Assembly (NCBI GenBank): GCA_013824015.1
Contig: PNNC01000026.1
Location: 1 to 34,117, forward strand
Length of the DNA: 34,117 nt
Direction of reading: 5' to 3'
Source of the DNA: Polaromonas sp.
GTDB lineage: Bacteria; Pseudomonadota; Gammaproteobacteria; Burkholderiales; Burkholderiaceae_C
Positions within the stretch are counted from its first letter, which is position 1. Each line of letters opens with the position of its first letter. Below the pieces are notes generated by a model, which saw only the letters and a list, made by a program, of their open reading frames with translations, ran no database searches and was not told the DNA's origin. Positions 1 through 8,428 of this stretch are shown in pieces. A program made the translations under genes and the position numbers.

Positions 1-57
1 TTTGGCGCGATCCTGCTGTACGCGCTGCTCAACCGCCGGCCGGCGGCGAAGGGCTGA
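1..57 (+). CDS. C-terminal tail of a membrane protein (partial)
   Basis: An open frame enters from the left edge and stops at TGA 55-57, giving only 18 residues. The tail is hydrophobic (Ile-Leu-Leu-Tyr-Ala-Leu-Leu) followed by Asn-Arg-Arg and a short basic end. This is the usual look of a last transmembrane helix with a positive cytoplasmic tail. The family cannot be named from this fragment. It is followed by 2 bp and then converges on the coiled-coil gene on the other strand. Confidence 0.45.
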   Translation, partial: FGAILLYALLNRRPAAKG

Positions 58-59
58 GC

Positions 60-404
60 CTAGTCGGCGGTTTCGGACCGGGCTTTGACCAATGCGGCCT
101 TGGTCCTGGCCAGTTCGCGCTCCAGCACGGCGCGTTCGTCGATTTCCTGGGCCAGCACCTGGTTGACCTGGGCCAGGTCCTGCGCCGATTCCTGGATCCG
201 GGTCTCGAGTTCGTCGGTTTTGCGCAAGGCCTGCGCCACCTCGCCGTCCTGCACCTCGTTGGGCAGTTCCTGCTTGAGCACGGCATTGATCACCAGCAAC
301 TCGTTGGCCGACTGCTCGACGGTTTCCTTGACGGCCTCATTCTGGTCGAGCGCCCGCACCAACGGCGTGGCGGCAGAAGAGCTGGAGGACGGTTGCTGGG
401 ACAT
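60..404 (-). CDS. Small coiled-coil protein, function unknown
   Basis: The 114-residue protein has a Ser/Gln-rich N-terminus (residues 1-12). It then becomes almost wholly charged and helical, with heptad-like spacing of Leu, Ile, Val and Ala from about residue 20 to 110 and the longest coiled coil at about 55-110. No signal peptide or membrane segment is seen, so it is probably cytoplasmic. The ATG at 404 was chosen because the 29 codons upstream of it in the same frame are Arg/Ser-rich and do not look like protein. It lies downstream of the AsmA-like gene on the same strand after a 149-bp gap. I do not recognise a characterised family; a structural or oligomerising role is only inferred from the coiled coil. 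Confidence 0.7.
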   Translation of the reverse strand: MSQQPSSSSSAATPLVRALDQNEAVKETVEQSANELLVINAVLKQELPNEVQDGEVAQALRKTDELETRIQESAQDLAQVNQVLAQEIDERAVLERELARTKAALVKARSETAD

Positions 405-496
405 GACTGATCGGGGTAAGGCTGACAGGGACCGAAAAGGATGCGCCCGCCACCGACGGCAGCGAAGTTCACCCGCCGACAAATATAGCACCCATC

Positions 497-540
497 GCCC
501 GGGCGCGGCCCGGGAAAGCCCGCGTTTTCACAGGCTTTAC
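497..540 (-). terminator. GC-rich inverted repeats downstream of the AsmA-like gene
   Basis: Read on the minus strand after the stop at 554, the segment contains AAAGCC and GGCTTT able to pair across about 12 nt, then a CCCGGG-CCGCG-CCCGGG palindrome. There is no long T run, so this is only a possible terminator or attenuator between the AsmA-like and coiled-coil genes. Confidence 0.3.
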
Positions 541-553
541 GCGGCAGCCCCGG

Positions 554-1837
554 CTAGGGCTTTCCTGAGCGCGCAGCTGCCGGTTTGCCGGGCGCCGGGT
601 CCGGGCTGAACATTTTGCCCAGTGTGGCGCCGATGCGGGCGCCGATGGCGGTGCCAATGCCCGGCAGCACCGCCGTGCCCACCGCAGCGCCGGCGACGGC
701 ACCGGTCGGGACCGACACCTTGACGTCCTCGAACGGGCCGGACACCTTCAGCGGCACACCGATCACGCCATCGACCAGGTCGACGGCAAACTCCGACTCG
801 ATCTGCCGGTTGGCAATCCGGGCCTGGCCCGATGCGGTCAGCGCCCCCGAGGTGGCCTTGACGCCGCTGTAGGTCACCACCATGCCCTGGGGCGTGTTTT
901 GCGTGTCCATCTGGCCGGTCACGCTGTCCAGCGGGGTCTGTCCGGCGTAGTCCCGGCCGAGGCTGCGCACCGCCTTGTCCAGATCCACCCGCAGCAGCGT
1001 GGCGCGGCGCATGCTGAACAGGGTTTTGGTGTGCAGGCTCTGCGCCAGTTGACCCACGGTGTCACCATCGGCCAGCAGCGAGGTGTCGCCCGAGGCCTCG
1101 CCCGAAATGACGGAACGGCGGTTGAAGGCGGCCATCGCAGCGGCGATCTCGACGCCCTGAGGCTTGAGCGTGCCTTCCAGGCGCAGCCGGCCCTTGTCGC
1201 GGGTCTTGATCTGCACTTCGCCATCGGCCGTGCCGCCGCCGACCCGGATCTGCGTAGTCCAGCGGTCTTCCCGCCCCTGCCGGCTCAGGCGCAGGTCGGT
1301 CACGGGCGACACGCCGGGCCGGCGCAGATGGGCTTCACGCGGGCGCCAGGCCGGGTCGAAATCAACTTCGCCTTCAAACACCACCGCCATGCCGCGGCGG
1401 GAGATCCAGGTCACATCACGGAACACCAGGCGATCGAGCACGGTGGCATCCGGGCTGGCCTGCGCCATGCCCGGCCCTTTGTCGAGCGCGCGCAACGACA
1501 GTTGCGGCAGCACCGCGCCCTCGAGCTCGGCACGGTCAAACTGCAAGCGGCCGTCCAGCAGCGCCGGCAGGCTGGGATGGATCGTCAGCTTCTTCAGCGT
1601 GATGGGCGGGGTCTGGCGCGTCGCCACGTCCTGCACCACCACCGCCGGCACCGGGAACAGCCGCCAGCCCAGGGAACCGACCTCGACCGGCACGCCGAGC
1701 CGGGCCTGCAGTTCCGCGGAAGCCCTGGCGGCCAGTTCCTCGTCACTGGGCAACCACAGCAGCAGCGCCAGCCAGCCGCCCACCAGCAGGGCCAGCAGCA
1801 CGCCGCCGCCCACCATCCATTTGTTTCTGACCCGCAT
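554..1837 (-). CDS. AsmA-family-like inner-membrane anchored protein
   Basis: The 427-residue protein has an N-terminal membrane anchor (about residues 8-30). A long beta-rich periplasmic region follows, with the repeated 'large-body' pattern of AsmA-type proteins: LGVPVEVGSLGW near 47-58, then alternating short strands, and an LDxVTGQM-like segment near 320. AsmA/TamB-like proteins act in envelope and lipid homeostasis, but the exact role of this subfamily is not known to me. The C-terminus (about 386-410) is a glycine-zipper stretch with Gly every four residues. A Pro/Ala/Lys tail follows. The ATG at 1837 is preceded by AAAGGACAAGC, a good ribosome-binding site. It is transcribed divergently from the thioesterase gene. 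Confidence 0.7.
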   Translation of the reverse strand: MRVRNKWMVGGGVLLALLVGGWLALLLWLPSDEELAARASAELQARLGVPVEVGSLGWRLFPVPAVVVQDVATRQTPPITLKKLTIHPSLPALLDGRLQFDRAELEGAVLPQLSLRALDKGPGMAQASPDATVLDRLVFRDVTWISRRGMAVVFEGEVDFDPAWRPREAHLRRPGVSPVTDLRLSRQGREDRWTTQIRVGGGTADGEVQIKTRDKGRLRLEGTLKPQGVEIAAAMAAFNRRSVISGEASGDTSLLADGDTVGQLAQSLHTKTLFSMRRATLLRVDLDKAVRSLGRDYAGQTPLDSVTGQMDTQNTPQGMVVTYSGVKATSGALTASGQARIANRQIESEFAVDLVDGVIGVPLKVSGPFEDVKVSVPTGAVAGAAVGTAVLPGIGTAIGARIGATLGKMFSPDPAPGKPAAARSGKP

Positions 1838-1955
1838 GCTTGTCCTTTGCTTGTCCCTGTCCCCAGCTTACAGGCAAGTCTAGGCATGGCCCGGCGACGG
1901 CACTGTAGGCGGCAATCTCTTTATAGTCAGGGCATTCAAGCCTTCTGGATATGCC

Positions 1956-2378
1956 ATGACTGTGTGGAAGAGACCGATCTCCGTGGAACTGCTGACACTG
2001 AACAATGCCGACAGCGCCGTGACGCACCTGGGCATCGAGTTCCTCGAGGTCGGCGACGACTTCATCCGCGCCCGCGTGCCGGTGGACCAGCGCACGCGCC
2101 AGCCTTATGGCCTGCTGCACGGCGGCGTGGCGGTGGTGCTGGCCGAAACCCTGGGCTCGTGCGGCGCCGCCTTTGCCGCGCCCGAGGGCCACCGCACCGT
2201 GGGACTGGACATCAATGCGAATCACCTCAAGGGCACGACCAGCGGGTGGGTCACCGGCATCACCCGCCCGGTGCACATCGGGCGCAGCACCCAGGTCTGG
2301 GCCATCGAGTTGCGCAACGACGCCGGTGAGCTGACCTGCGTGTCGCGCATCACGATGGCGATGCTGCTGCCCAGGTAA
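1956..2378 (+). CDS. Hotdog-fold acyl-CoA thioesterase (PaaI/MenI-YdiI type)
   Basis: The 140-residue protein matches the length of the small hotdog thioesterases related to E. coli YdiI/MenI and PaaI. The signature Leu-His-Gly-Gly is at residues 54-57, followed by the catalytic Glu64 on the central helix (HGGVAVVLAE). The later GLDINANHLK segment is the strand that lines the CoA site in this family. Members hydrolyse aromatic or other acyl-CoAs in the cytoplasm; the substrate here cannot be read from the sequence. MenI activity on 1,4-dihydroxy-2-naphthoyl-CoA is possible but unproven, since no men genes are nearby. It stands alone; five bases after its stop comes a copy of the 65-bp repeat. 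Confidence 0.85.
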   Translation: MTVWKRPISVELLTLNNADSAVTHLGIEFLEVGDDFIRARVPVDQRTRQPYGLLHGGVAVVLAETLGSCGAAFAAPEGHRTVGLDINANHLKGTTSGWVTGITRPVHIGRSTQVWAIELRNDAGELTCVSRITMAMLLPR

Positions 2379-2382
2379 CGCC

Positions 2383-2447
2383 GTTTACAAGCCGAATCAG
2401 CCCTCAGCCCATGTCCGCCAAGGGGATGAAGCTATATTTTTGATAGC
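2383..2447 (-). repeat. 65-bp dispersed intergenic repeat, copy 1 of 5
   Basis: Read on the minus strand it runs GCTATC..AGCT, then CCTTGGCGGACATGGGC, then a GGCTTG-TAAAC tail. This shares its blocks and spacing with copies at 11895-11953, 15644-15704, 22424-22489 and 33162-33220. It fills most of the gap between the thioesterase and the histidine phosphatase. Confidence 0.7.
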
Positions 2448-2501
2448 TAAAAGCCAGCGCCCGAACCGGAACCAAACCGCGCCCGCCGGGATCCATCATT
2501 G

Positions 2502-3149
2502 ATGCACTTTCTCTCGCCGCCCGGTTTTTTGGGGCTCAAGCGCCTCGCCCCGCTGGCCGCAGGCCTGCTCGCGCTGTCGGTCGCCACAGCCCAGCCAGGG
2601 CCTGAGCCGGGCGTCTCTTCGGCGCCAGACAACGCGCAGGCGGTGGCGCTGCCAAAGCTGGCCAGCGCCTTGCGCCAGGGCGGCTACGTGATTTATTTTC
2701 GCCACACCGCCACCGACTTTTCCAGAACCGACGCCGGCATGCGCGACTATGCCGACTGCGGCAACCAGCGCATGTTGTCCAGCCAGGGCCGCAGCCAGGC
2801 GCGTGAGATCGGGCGGCGCATCGCGGCGCTGAAGCTGCCGCCGCCGCAGGCCCTGGCCAGCCCGATGTGCCGCACGCTGGAGACCGCCGAACTGATGCTG
2901 GGCCGCGTCGCGCCCGACAACAGCCTGCGCGAAGGCACGGCCGGCGACTATCCCGGACTCAGGCGCCTGCTGGCCGGCCCGGTGACGGCCGGCAGCAACC
3001 GCTGGCTGATCGGGCACGGCACGCCGTTCCGGGCCATCGCGGGTCCGCCGCATCTGGCCGAGGGCGAAGCTGCCATCCTGCGCCCGGACGGCACGCGCTG
3101 GACCGTGGTGGCACGCGTGTTGCCGCAGCAGTGGGCGCAACTCAGGTAA
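2502..3149 (+). CDS. Periplasmic histidine phosphatase (phosphoglycerate-mutase-like)
   Basis: The 215-residue protein has a signal peptide (hydrophobic residues 14-30 ending at ATA-QP). A histidine phosphatase domain follows. The phosphoacceptor motif reads Phe-Arg-His-Thr (Arg67-His68), where RHG is most common. The second catalytic His is at 172 in Gly-His-Gly-Thr-Pro, and the SPMCRTLETAE segment near 120 supplies the conserved Arg. Members transfer phosphate through a phospho-histidine; the substrate is unknown. The ATG at 2502 was preferred to the TTG one codon upstream. The gene converges on the cobalamin adenosyltransferase gene. Confidence 0.8.
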   Translation: MHFLSPPGFLGLKRLAPLAAGLLALSVATAQPGPEPGVSSAPDNAQAVALPKLASALRQGGYVIYFRHTATDFSRTDAGMRDYADCGNQRMLSSQGRSQAREIGRRIAALKLPPPQALASPMCRTLETAELMLGRVAPDNSLREGTAGDYPGLRRLLAGPVTAGSNRWLIGHGTPFRAIAGPPHLAEGEAAILRPDGTRWTVVARVLPQQWAQLR

Positions 3150-3177
3150 GAACCCAGGTCGGCGCAACGAGGCCCGC

Positions 3178-3744
3178 TCAGGTCGCCGAAGCCCTGGCCA
3201 TCCGCTGGCTTTTCCAGTACACATCGTCGCCGCCGTTCATGCGGTTGAGAACGCGCGACAGCACAAACAGCAAGTCACTCAGGCGGTTCAGGTAAAGACG
3301 CGGTGATTCTTTCAGGGTCTCGGCCTGGTCCAGCGCCACCACCGCGCGCTCGGCGCGGCGCGCCACCGTGCGGCAGACATGCGCCAGCGCCGCGGCGCGC
3401 GAACCGGCCGGCAGGATGAACTCGGCCAGCCGCGGCAAGGTGGCGTTGTAGGTTTCCAGCGCTTCGTCGAGCACGATCACCGCTTCCGGCTTGAGCAGCT
3501 CGAAGCCCGGAATCGACAACTCGCCGCCGAGGTTGAACAGCTGGTGCTGCACCTCGACCAGCAGCTCGCGCACACCGACCGGCATCTCTTCACACAGCAA
3601 CACGCCGATGTTTGAGTTGAGTTCGTCGACATCCCCCATGGCGTGCACGCGCAGGCTGTTCTTGGAGACGCGGGTGTTGTCGCCCAGGCCGGTGGTGCCG
3701 TTGTCACCGGTGCGGGTGGCGATCTGGGAAAGTCGGTTGGCCAT
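3178..3744 (-). CDS. Cob(I)alamin adenosyltransferase, PduO type
   Basis: The 188-residue protein transfers the adenosyl group of ATP to cob(I)alamin to make adenosylcobalamin. The family's ATP-binding N-terminus TRTGDNGTTGLGDN is at residues 10-23, followed by VSK. The conserved Arg-Arg-Ala-Glu-Arg motif lies in the last third, and the usual NRLSDLLFVLSR helix is near the end. The ATG at 3744 begins directly before the family's standard start; a 39-codon upstream extension has no homology-like character. The gene is monocistronic here, with no cobalamin biosynthesis genes alongside. It diverges from the EF-hand gene across about 166 bp that must hold both promoters. Confidence 0.93.
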   Translation of the reverse strand: MANRLSQIATRTGDNGTTGLGDNTRVSKNSLRVHAMGDVDELNSNIGVLLCEEMPVGVRELLVEVQHQLFNLGGELSIPGFELLKPEAVIVLDEALETYNATLPRLAEFILPAGSRAAALAHVCRTVARRAERAVVALDQAETLKESPRLYLNRLSDLLFVLSRVLNRMNGGDDVYWKSQRMARASAT

Positions 3745-3910
3745 GATGTGTCGATGGTGATCGCAAGGTGGCCCGCAGGCCGCGTTACGTGAAGCAAGAA
3801 AATGTGTGCGGGTCGGTCCGGATGTCAGCGATGCAACGCCCTGCAAAAGTGCTGGCGGCACGCCACCGGCTGCGCTGCAATGGGCGCTCTTTCATTACAA
3901 GGATCGTTGC

Positions 3911-4228
3911 ATGCGGGTTCAAAAACATTCTATTCCCAACTTCTTCAACTTCGACAAGCGCAGTGTGCTGCTGCTGGCGCTGCTGACCCTGGGCACCGCC
4001 GCCGCGGTGCGCGCGCAGACCGCGCCCGGCGCCGCCATCCCGGCCAACCGCGCGACGCCGCAGGACCTGGAAGCCGCCTTCAAACGCGCCGATGTCAACC
4101 AGGACGGCAAACTCAGCCGCCAGGAGGCCGAACGTTTCCCCGCGGTGGCGCAGCGTTTCGAGCAGATCGACAGCAACCGCGACCGCTTTATCTCCCTCGA
4201 GAAGTTCAGCCAGGCCGCCAACTCCTGA
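3911..4228 (+). CDS. Secreted EF-hand domain protein
   Basis: The 105-residue protein has a signal peptide (basic N-terminus, hydrophobic 18-33, Ala-X-Ala-like end at RAQ). It carries two EF-hand loops. The first, at 61-72, is canonical: Asp61, Asn63, Asp65-Gly66, Ser69, Glu72. The second, at 87-98, keeps Asp87, Asn89, Asp91 and Ser95 but has Arg in place of Gly at loop position 6 and Lys in place of Glu at position 12. It is therefore probably weak or non-binding. A periplasmic calcium-binding role is inferred. AAGGA precedes the ATG at 3911. An in-frame start at 3806 gives a less protein-like leader. Confidence 0.8.
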   Translation: MRVQKHSIPNFFNFDKRSVLLLALLTLGTAAAVRAQTAPGAAIPANRATPQDLEAAFKRADVNQDGKLSRQEAERFPAVAQRFEQIDSNRDRFISLEKFSQAANS

Positions 4229-4319
4229 GCACCGGCGGCGGGGCGTGCCGACCGCGAGACAGCCCCGCAGACAGGACCGGGCACACGTCGTAAACTGTGC
4301 GCTGGACCCTGGAGACCCC

Positions 4320-5741
4320 ATGAACGCACCCTTGCCCGCCCATTTGCTGCCAGACATCCAGCAGCGTGAAACCCCCTCTGCCCTGATCGACGCGCTGAAG
4401 GCGCGGTTTGCCGAGCGCTGCTCCACCGCGCTGGTGGTGCGCGAGCAGCACGGCCGCGACGAATCCTCGTTCGCGGTGCCGCCGCCGGCCGCCGTGGTAT
4501 TTGCCGAAAACACCACCGATGTCGCCGATGCGGTCAGGCTGGCCAGCCAGTACAAGGTGCCGGTGATTCCGTTCGGCGTCGGCACCTCGCTCGAAGGCCA
4601 CTTGCTGGCGGTGCAGGGCGGCATCAGCATCGACGTCAGCCGCATGAACAAGGTGCTGTCCATCAATGCGGAAGACCTGACCGTCACGGTGCAGCCAGGC
4701 GTCACGCGCAAGCAGCTCAACGAGGAGGTCAAAAGCACGGGCCTGTTTTTCCCGATCGATCCCGGCGCCGACGCGACCCTGGGCGGCATGAGCGCCACCC
4801 GCGCCAGCGGCACCAACGCCGTGCGTTACGGCACCATGCGTGAAAACGTGCTGGCGCTGGAGGTGGTGACGGCCGACGGCAGCGTCATCCGCACCGGCAC
4901 CCGCGCCAAGAAGTCATCGGCCGGTTACGACCTGACGCGCCTGATGGTCGGCAGCGAAGGCACGCTGGGCGTGATCACCGAAGTCACGGTCAGGCTGTAC
5001 CCGCTGCCCGAAGCCATTTCAGCCGCGATCTGCTCATTCCCGAGCATCGAGGCGGCGGTGCGCACCACCATTCAGGTGATCCAGCTCGGCGTGCCGATCG
5101 CACGCGTCGAGCTGATCGACAGCAACACCGTGCGCATGGTCAACGCCCACAGCAAGCTGGGCCTGCGTGAAGAACCGATGCTGCTGATGGAATTCCACGG
5201 CTCGCCCAACAGCGTCAAGGAACAGGCCGAGACGGTGCAGGAGATCGCTTCGGACTTCGGCGGCAATGCCTTCGAATGGGCCAGCACACCGGAAGAACGC
5301 ACGCGTCTGTGGACCGCGCGGCACAACGCCTACTTCGCGGCAATCCAGTCACGACCGGGCTGCAAGGCGATTTCGACCGACACCTGCGTGCCGATCTCGC
5401 GTCTGGCCGACTGCCTGCTCGACTCGGTCAGCGAAGCCGATGCCAGCGGCATCCCCTACTTCCTGGTCGGCCATGTCGGCGACGGCAACTTCCACTTCGG
5501 TTACCTGATCGACCCGACCTTGCCGAAAGAGCGCGAAGTCGCCGAAGCGCTGAACCACAAGCTGGTCCAGCGCGCGCTGGACCTGGAAGGCACCTGCACC
5601 GGTGAACACGGCGTCGGCCTGCACAAGATGGACTTCCTGGTCACCGAAGCCGGCGATGGCGCGGTGGACATGATGCGCACCATCAAGCGCGCGCTGGACC
5701 CGAAAAACATCATGAACCCGGGCAAGATCTTCAGCCTGTAA
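4320..5741 (+). CDS. FAD-linked D-2-hydroxyacid dehydrogenase (D-lactate dehydrogenase / GlcD family)
   Basis: The 473-residue enzyme belongs to the vanillyl-alcohol-oxidase-type flavoproteins. The FAD-binding domain occupies roughly residues 55-235, with PFGVGTSLEGH, the pyrophosphate-loop segment PGADATLGGM and GSEGTLGVITE. The C-terminal cap carries HVGDGNFHFG and the conserved GEHGVG segment, and ends in the usual ALDPKNIMNPGKIF. Such enzymes oxidise D-lactate or glycolate and pass electrons to the respiratory chain. The length and single-subunit layout fit D-lactate dehydrogenase (cytochrome) better than a GlcDEF complex, whose E and F subunits are absent here. The ATG at 4320 was preferred because upstream codons overlap the EF-hand gene. 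The sensor kinase starts 3 bp after its stop. Confidence 0.88.
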   Translation: MNAPLPAHLLPDIQQRETPSALIDALKARFAERCSTALVVREQHGRDESSFAVPPPAAVVFAENTTDVADAVRLASQYKVPVIPFGVGTSLEGHLLAVQGGISIDVSRMNKVLSINAEDLTVTVQPGVTRKQLNEEVKSTGLFFPIDPGADATLGGMSATRASGTNAVRYGTMRENVLALEVVTADGSVIRTGTRAKKSSAGYDLTRLMVGSEGTLGVITEVTVRLYPLPEAISAAICSFPSIEAAVRTTIQVIQLGVPIARVELIDSNTVRMVNAHSKLGLREEPMLLMEFHGSPNSVKEQAETVQEIASDFGGNAFEWASTPEERTRLWTARHNAYFAAIQSRPGCKAISTDTCVPISRLADCLLDSVSEADASGIPYFLVGHVGDGNFHFGYLIDPTLPKEREVAEALNHKLVQRALDLEGTCTGEHGVGLHKMDFLVTEAGDGAVDMMRTIKRALDPKNIMNPGKIFSL

Positions 5742-5744
5742 ACC

Positions 5745-7655
5745 GTGGCGGCGACGGGATTGCGCTGGCAGCGGCTGATCGCGGCCTTCGCCTGGGCCGG
5801 GCTGGCGGCCGGCAGCGCTGTCGCCGCGCCGGCGCCGTGCACCGGGACGCAGGCCGTGGCCGCGGTGCAGCGCAGCGTGCTGTTGTCCACCGGCGCGCCA
5901 GCCGGGATCGGGCCGGCGCAGGTCAGCGTGCCGGACCAGCTGCCGCTGGCCCTGCGCAGCGAGCGGCTGCGCATCCGCTACGAGATCGATGTCAGTGCCT
6001 GCGCCCAGGTGCCGGCGGCGGCGCTGTGGATTTTCCGGGCCGGCGCGCCCTACCGGGTGGAAGCCGGCGGTGTGCCGTTGCGGCTGCTGAGCGCCAACCA
6101 GCGCGCGCAGACCGGGCCCGGCGCCGCCGGCGAGGAAACCGCCGAACCGGACAGCAGCTACAACGGCCGCATTCCGGCGCTGTTTGCACTGCCCGCCGGA
6201 GCCACCCGCGTGTCCATCGAGCTGCAGACCCTGCCGTATATCGCCACCGGCCTGGTGCAACTGGCGCTGGGCCCCACCCATGCCCTGCTGCCGCGGCACA
6301 CCGATGCCGTGCGTGAAGTCGTCGGTTATGCCGATGCCGCCTCGGGCGTGGTGCTGGTGCTGGGCCTGATGGCGCTGTTGCTGTGGTTGCCGCGCCGGCG
6401 CGACCTGAACCTGCTGTGGCTGGCGGCGGCCTGCGGCTTGTGGGGCGTGCGCGGCCTGATTTATTACGACAACACCGTGCCCGGCCGGCCCCTGGTCTAT
6501 GAGCAACTCAATGCGGTGTACGCGCTGCTGGCCGCCGCCACCATCACCGCCGCCGTGCTGCACCTGCTGCGCTTCAGCAAGCGTTTTTACCTGTCGGTGC
6601 TGGCCGGCGTCACGCTGCTGGCGCTGATCGGCTTCGGCGCCGCAGAGATGGCGCAGCGCGGGGCCATTGTCGCGCGCAGCGTCGCGCAGATCGCCGGCAC
6701 CGGCATGGTCTGCTGGCTGGGTGTGGCCATCTGGCGCCGGCGCCAGCTGCTGGCCCGGCGTCATGCGGCGGCCCTGCTGGCCTGCCTGGCCGTGCTGCTG
6801 AGCTGCGTCGTGCACGACCTGATGGTGGTCGGCGGCGCGCTGCCGCCCACCTCCAATGCCTGGGTGTTCTGGGGCTTTGTCGCGGTGCTGGTCGGTTATG
6901 CGCTGATGTCCGGCGAGTATGTGGTGATGACCCTGAGCCGCGCCGAACGCAGCAACGAGGAGCTGGAGCGGCGCGTGGCCGCCAAGTCAGGCGAGCTCGA
7001 ACTCAGCTACACCCAGTTGCGCAACACGGAAATCGCCAGCGCGCGCGAGGCGGCGCGCGTGCAGGAGCGCGAGCGCCTGCTGCGCGAGATGCACGACGGC
7101 CTGGGCGCGCAGCTGATGACCGCGCTGCGCGGCGTGGAGCGCGGTGCGCTCAGTCGCGAGCAGCTCGCCCAGTCGCTGCAGGACGGCCTCGACGAATTGC
7201 GCCTGCTGATGGACAGCACCGACACCAGCGCCTACCTGCCCGCGGCCCTGGCCGCCTGGCGCAACCGCTGGGACGCGCGACTGGCGGCCGCCGGCGTGGT
7301 GCTTGAGTGGCAGATGGACGACTCGCTGGACCAGGTGAACCTCGGCAGCGAAGCCGCGCTGCATGTGATGCGCATCCTGCAGGAGGCCACCACCAATGTC
7401 GTCAAGCACTCGCGCGCGCAGCGGATGACGCTGCGCGCCGGCGTGCTGGCGGGCCCCGATGGCGCCCGCCTGCTGCAGATCGAGGTCGCCGATGATGGCG
7501 CCGGCCTGTCGGGCGAAGCCGCACACAGTGGCGCGCGTGGCCTGAAAAACATGGCGTACCGCGCCGGGCAGATTGGCGCACGGATGGAGCTGCTCAACCG
7601 GCCCCTGCCCGCCAGCGGCTGCCTGATGCGCCTGGTCCTGCCGATGGCCGACTGA
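5745..7655 (+). CDS. Membrane sensor histidine kinase, NarL/DesK class
   Basis: The 636-residue kinase has an N-terminal signal or anchor (to about residue 28) and a periplasmic beta-rich domain (about 30-195) with a cysteine pair, Cys32 and Cys86. About seven hydrophobic segments follow (roughly 200-395), an arrangement like 7TM-DISM sensors. A coiled coil (405-445) leads to a HisKA_3 domain with the phospho-acceptor His450 in REMHDGLGAQL. The HATPase domain has an N-box QEATTNVVKHS near 545 and G-box ADDGAGL near 583. It starts with GTG, 3 bp after the D-lactate dehydrogenase stop, so it may be partly read through from that gene. It converges tail to tail with the response regulator gene, its likely partner, with 12 bp between stops. 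The signal sensed is unknown. Confidence 0.88.
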   Translation: MAATGLRWQRLIAAFAWAGLAAGSAVAAPAPCTGTQAVAAVQRSVLLSTGAPAGIGPAQVSVPDQLPLALRSERLRIRYEIDVSACAQVPAAALWIFRAGAPYRVEAGGVPLRLLSANQRAQTGPGAAGEETAEPDSSYNGRIPALFALPAGATRVSIELQTLPYIATGLVQLALGPTHALLPRHTDAVREVVGYADAASGVVLVLGLMALLLWLPRRRDLNLLWLAAACGLWGVRGLIYYDNTVPGRPLVYEQLNAVYALLAAATITAAVLHLLRFSKRFYLSVLAGVTLLALIGFGAAEMAQRGAIVARSVAQIAGTGMVCWLGVAIWRRRQLLARRHAAALLACLAVLLSCVVHDLMVVGGALPPTSNAWVFWGFVAVLVGYALMSGEYVVMTLSRAERSNEELERRVAAKSGELELSYTQLRNTEIASAREAARVQERERLLREMHDGLGAQLMTALRGVERGALSREQLAQSLQDGLDELRLLMDSTDTSAYLPAALAAWRNRWDARLAAAGVVLEWQMDDSLDQVNLGSEAALHVMRILQEATTNVVKHSRAQRMTLRAGVLAGPDGARLLQIEVADDGAGLSGEAAHSGARGLKNMAYRAGQIGARMELLNRPLPASGCLMRLVLPMAD

Positions 7656-7667
7656 GGGCCGCGGCGC

Positions 7668-8420
7668 TCAAGCCACCAGGCCGCGTCGCGCCGCCTCCAG
7701 CGTGGCCTCGGCGCGTGAGGAGATGCCCAGCTTGCGGTAGATGTCGCGCACATAACTGCTCACCGTGTGCGCCGTCAGGCCCAGCAGCACCGCCACCTCG
7801 GGCGCCTTGTAGCCCTTGGCAATCAGCCGCAGCACATCGATCTCACGCTCGGTCAGCTGGCGCAGTTCGGCCTGGCCTGCGCCTGGCGCAGCCGGCAAGG
7901 CGCCCTGTGCGGCGCGGAAATGCTGCAGTACGCGCACCGCAATCGACGGCGACAGCGCCGGCTCGCCGAGTTCGATGCGGCGCAGCTGCGCCATCACCAC
8001 CGCCTGCGGCTGCGATTTGAGGATGTAGCCTGAAGCGCCCGCACGCAGGGCCGGGAACACATGCATGTCGTCATCGTGAATCGTCGCCACAATCACCACC
8101 GCGCCGGGCCGCGCCGCCACCAGTTCGGCGATCAGGCCTTCGCTGGTGCCGTCGGGCAAGCCCCAGTCCACCAGCGCCAGCCCATAGGCGTGTTCGCGCA
8201 TGCGTTCACGCGCCAGTGCCAGCGTGGCCACCGCATCGACCTGGCGCACGCTGGGCAGGGCCTGCGGCAGCAGATCGGCCAGCCAGGCGCGTGGCTCGTC
8301 GAGATCCTCAACGATCAGCGCCCGCTCGAACAGGCCATCGCCGGACAGCACCGCCGGCTCCGCCCCGGCGGGCGGCGACATCAATAGGCCGGGGCTGGCC
8401 GGCGTGGCGGAAGTCAGCAT
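7668..8420 (-). CDS. LuxR/NarL-family response regulator
   Basis: The 250-residue protein has a receiver domain (about 34-150) with the acidic pair Glu38-Asp39, phosphoacceptor Asp85 in LVDWGLPDG, Thr113 and Lys135. A LuxR-type helix-turn-helix follows at about 187-246 (LTEREIDVLRLIAKG ... TVSSYVRDIYRKLGI). About 30 extra residues precede the receiver domain. The ATG at 8420 lies 8 bp after the stop of the upstream secreted protein gene, so the two are almost surely co-transcribed; a start 12 codons earlier would overlap that gene. It is the evident partner of the convergent kinase at 5745-7655. Its targets may include its own operon, but no binding site could be identified. Confidence 0.9.
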   Translation of the reverse strand: MLTSATPASPGLLMSPPAGAEPAVLSGDGLFERALIVEDLDEPRAWLADLLPQALPSVRQVDAVATLALARERMREHAYGLALVDWGLPDGTSEGLIAELVAARPGAVVIVATIHDDDMHVFPALRAGASGYILKSQPQAVVMAQLRRIELGEPALSPSIAVRVLQHFRAAQGALPAAPGAGQAELRQLTEREIDVLRLIAKGYKAPEVAVLLGLTAHTVSSYVRDIYRKLGISSRAEATLEAARRGLVA

Positions 8421-8428
8421 GGACAGGA

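Noticed and set aside
4092..4319. Longer start for the FAD-linked dehydrogenase
   Set aside because: The upstream codons overlap the EF-hand gene in another frame and have shadow composition; the family starts near the Met at 4320.
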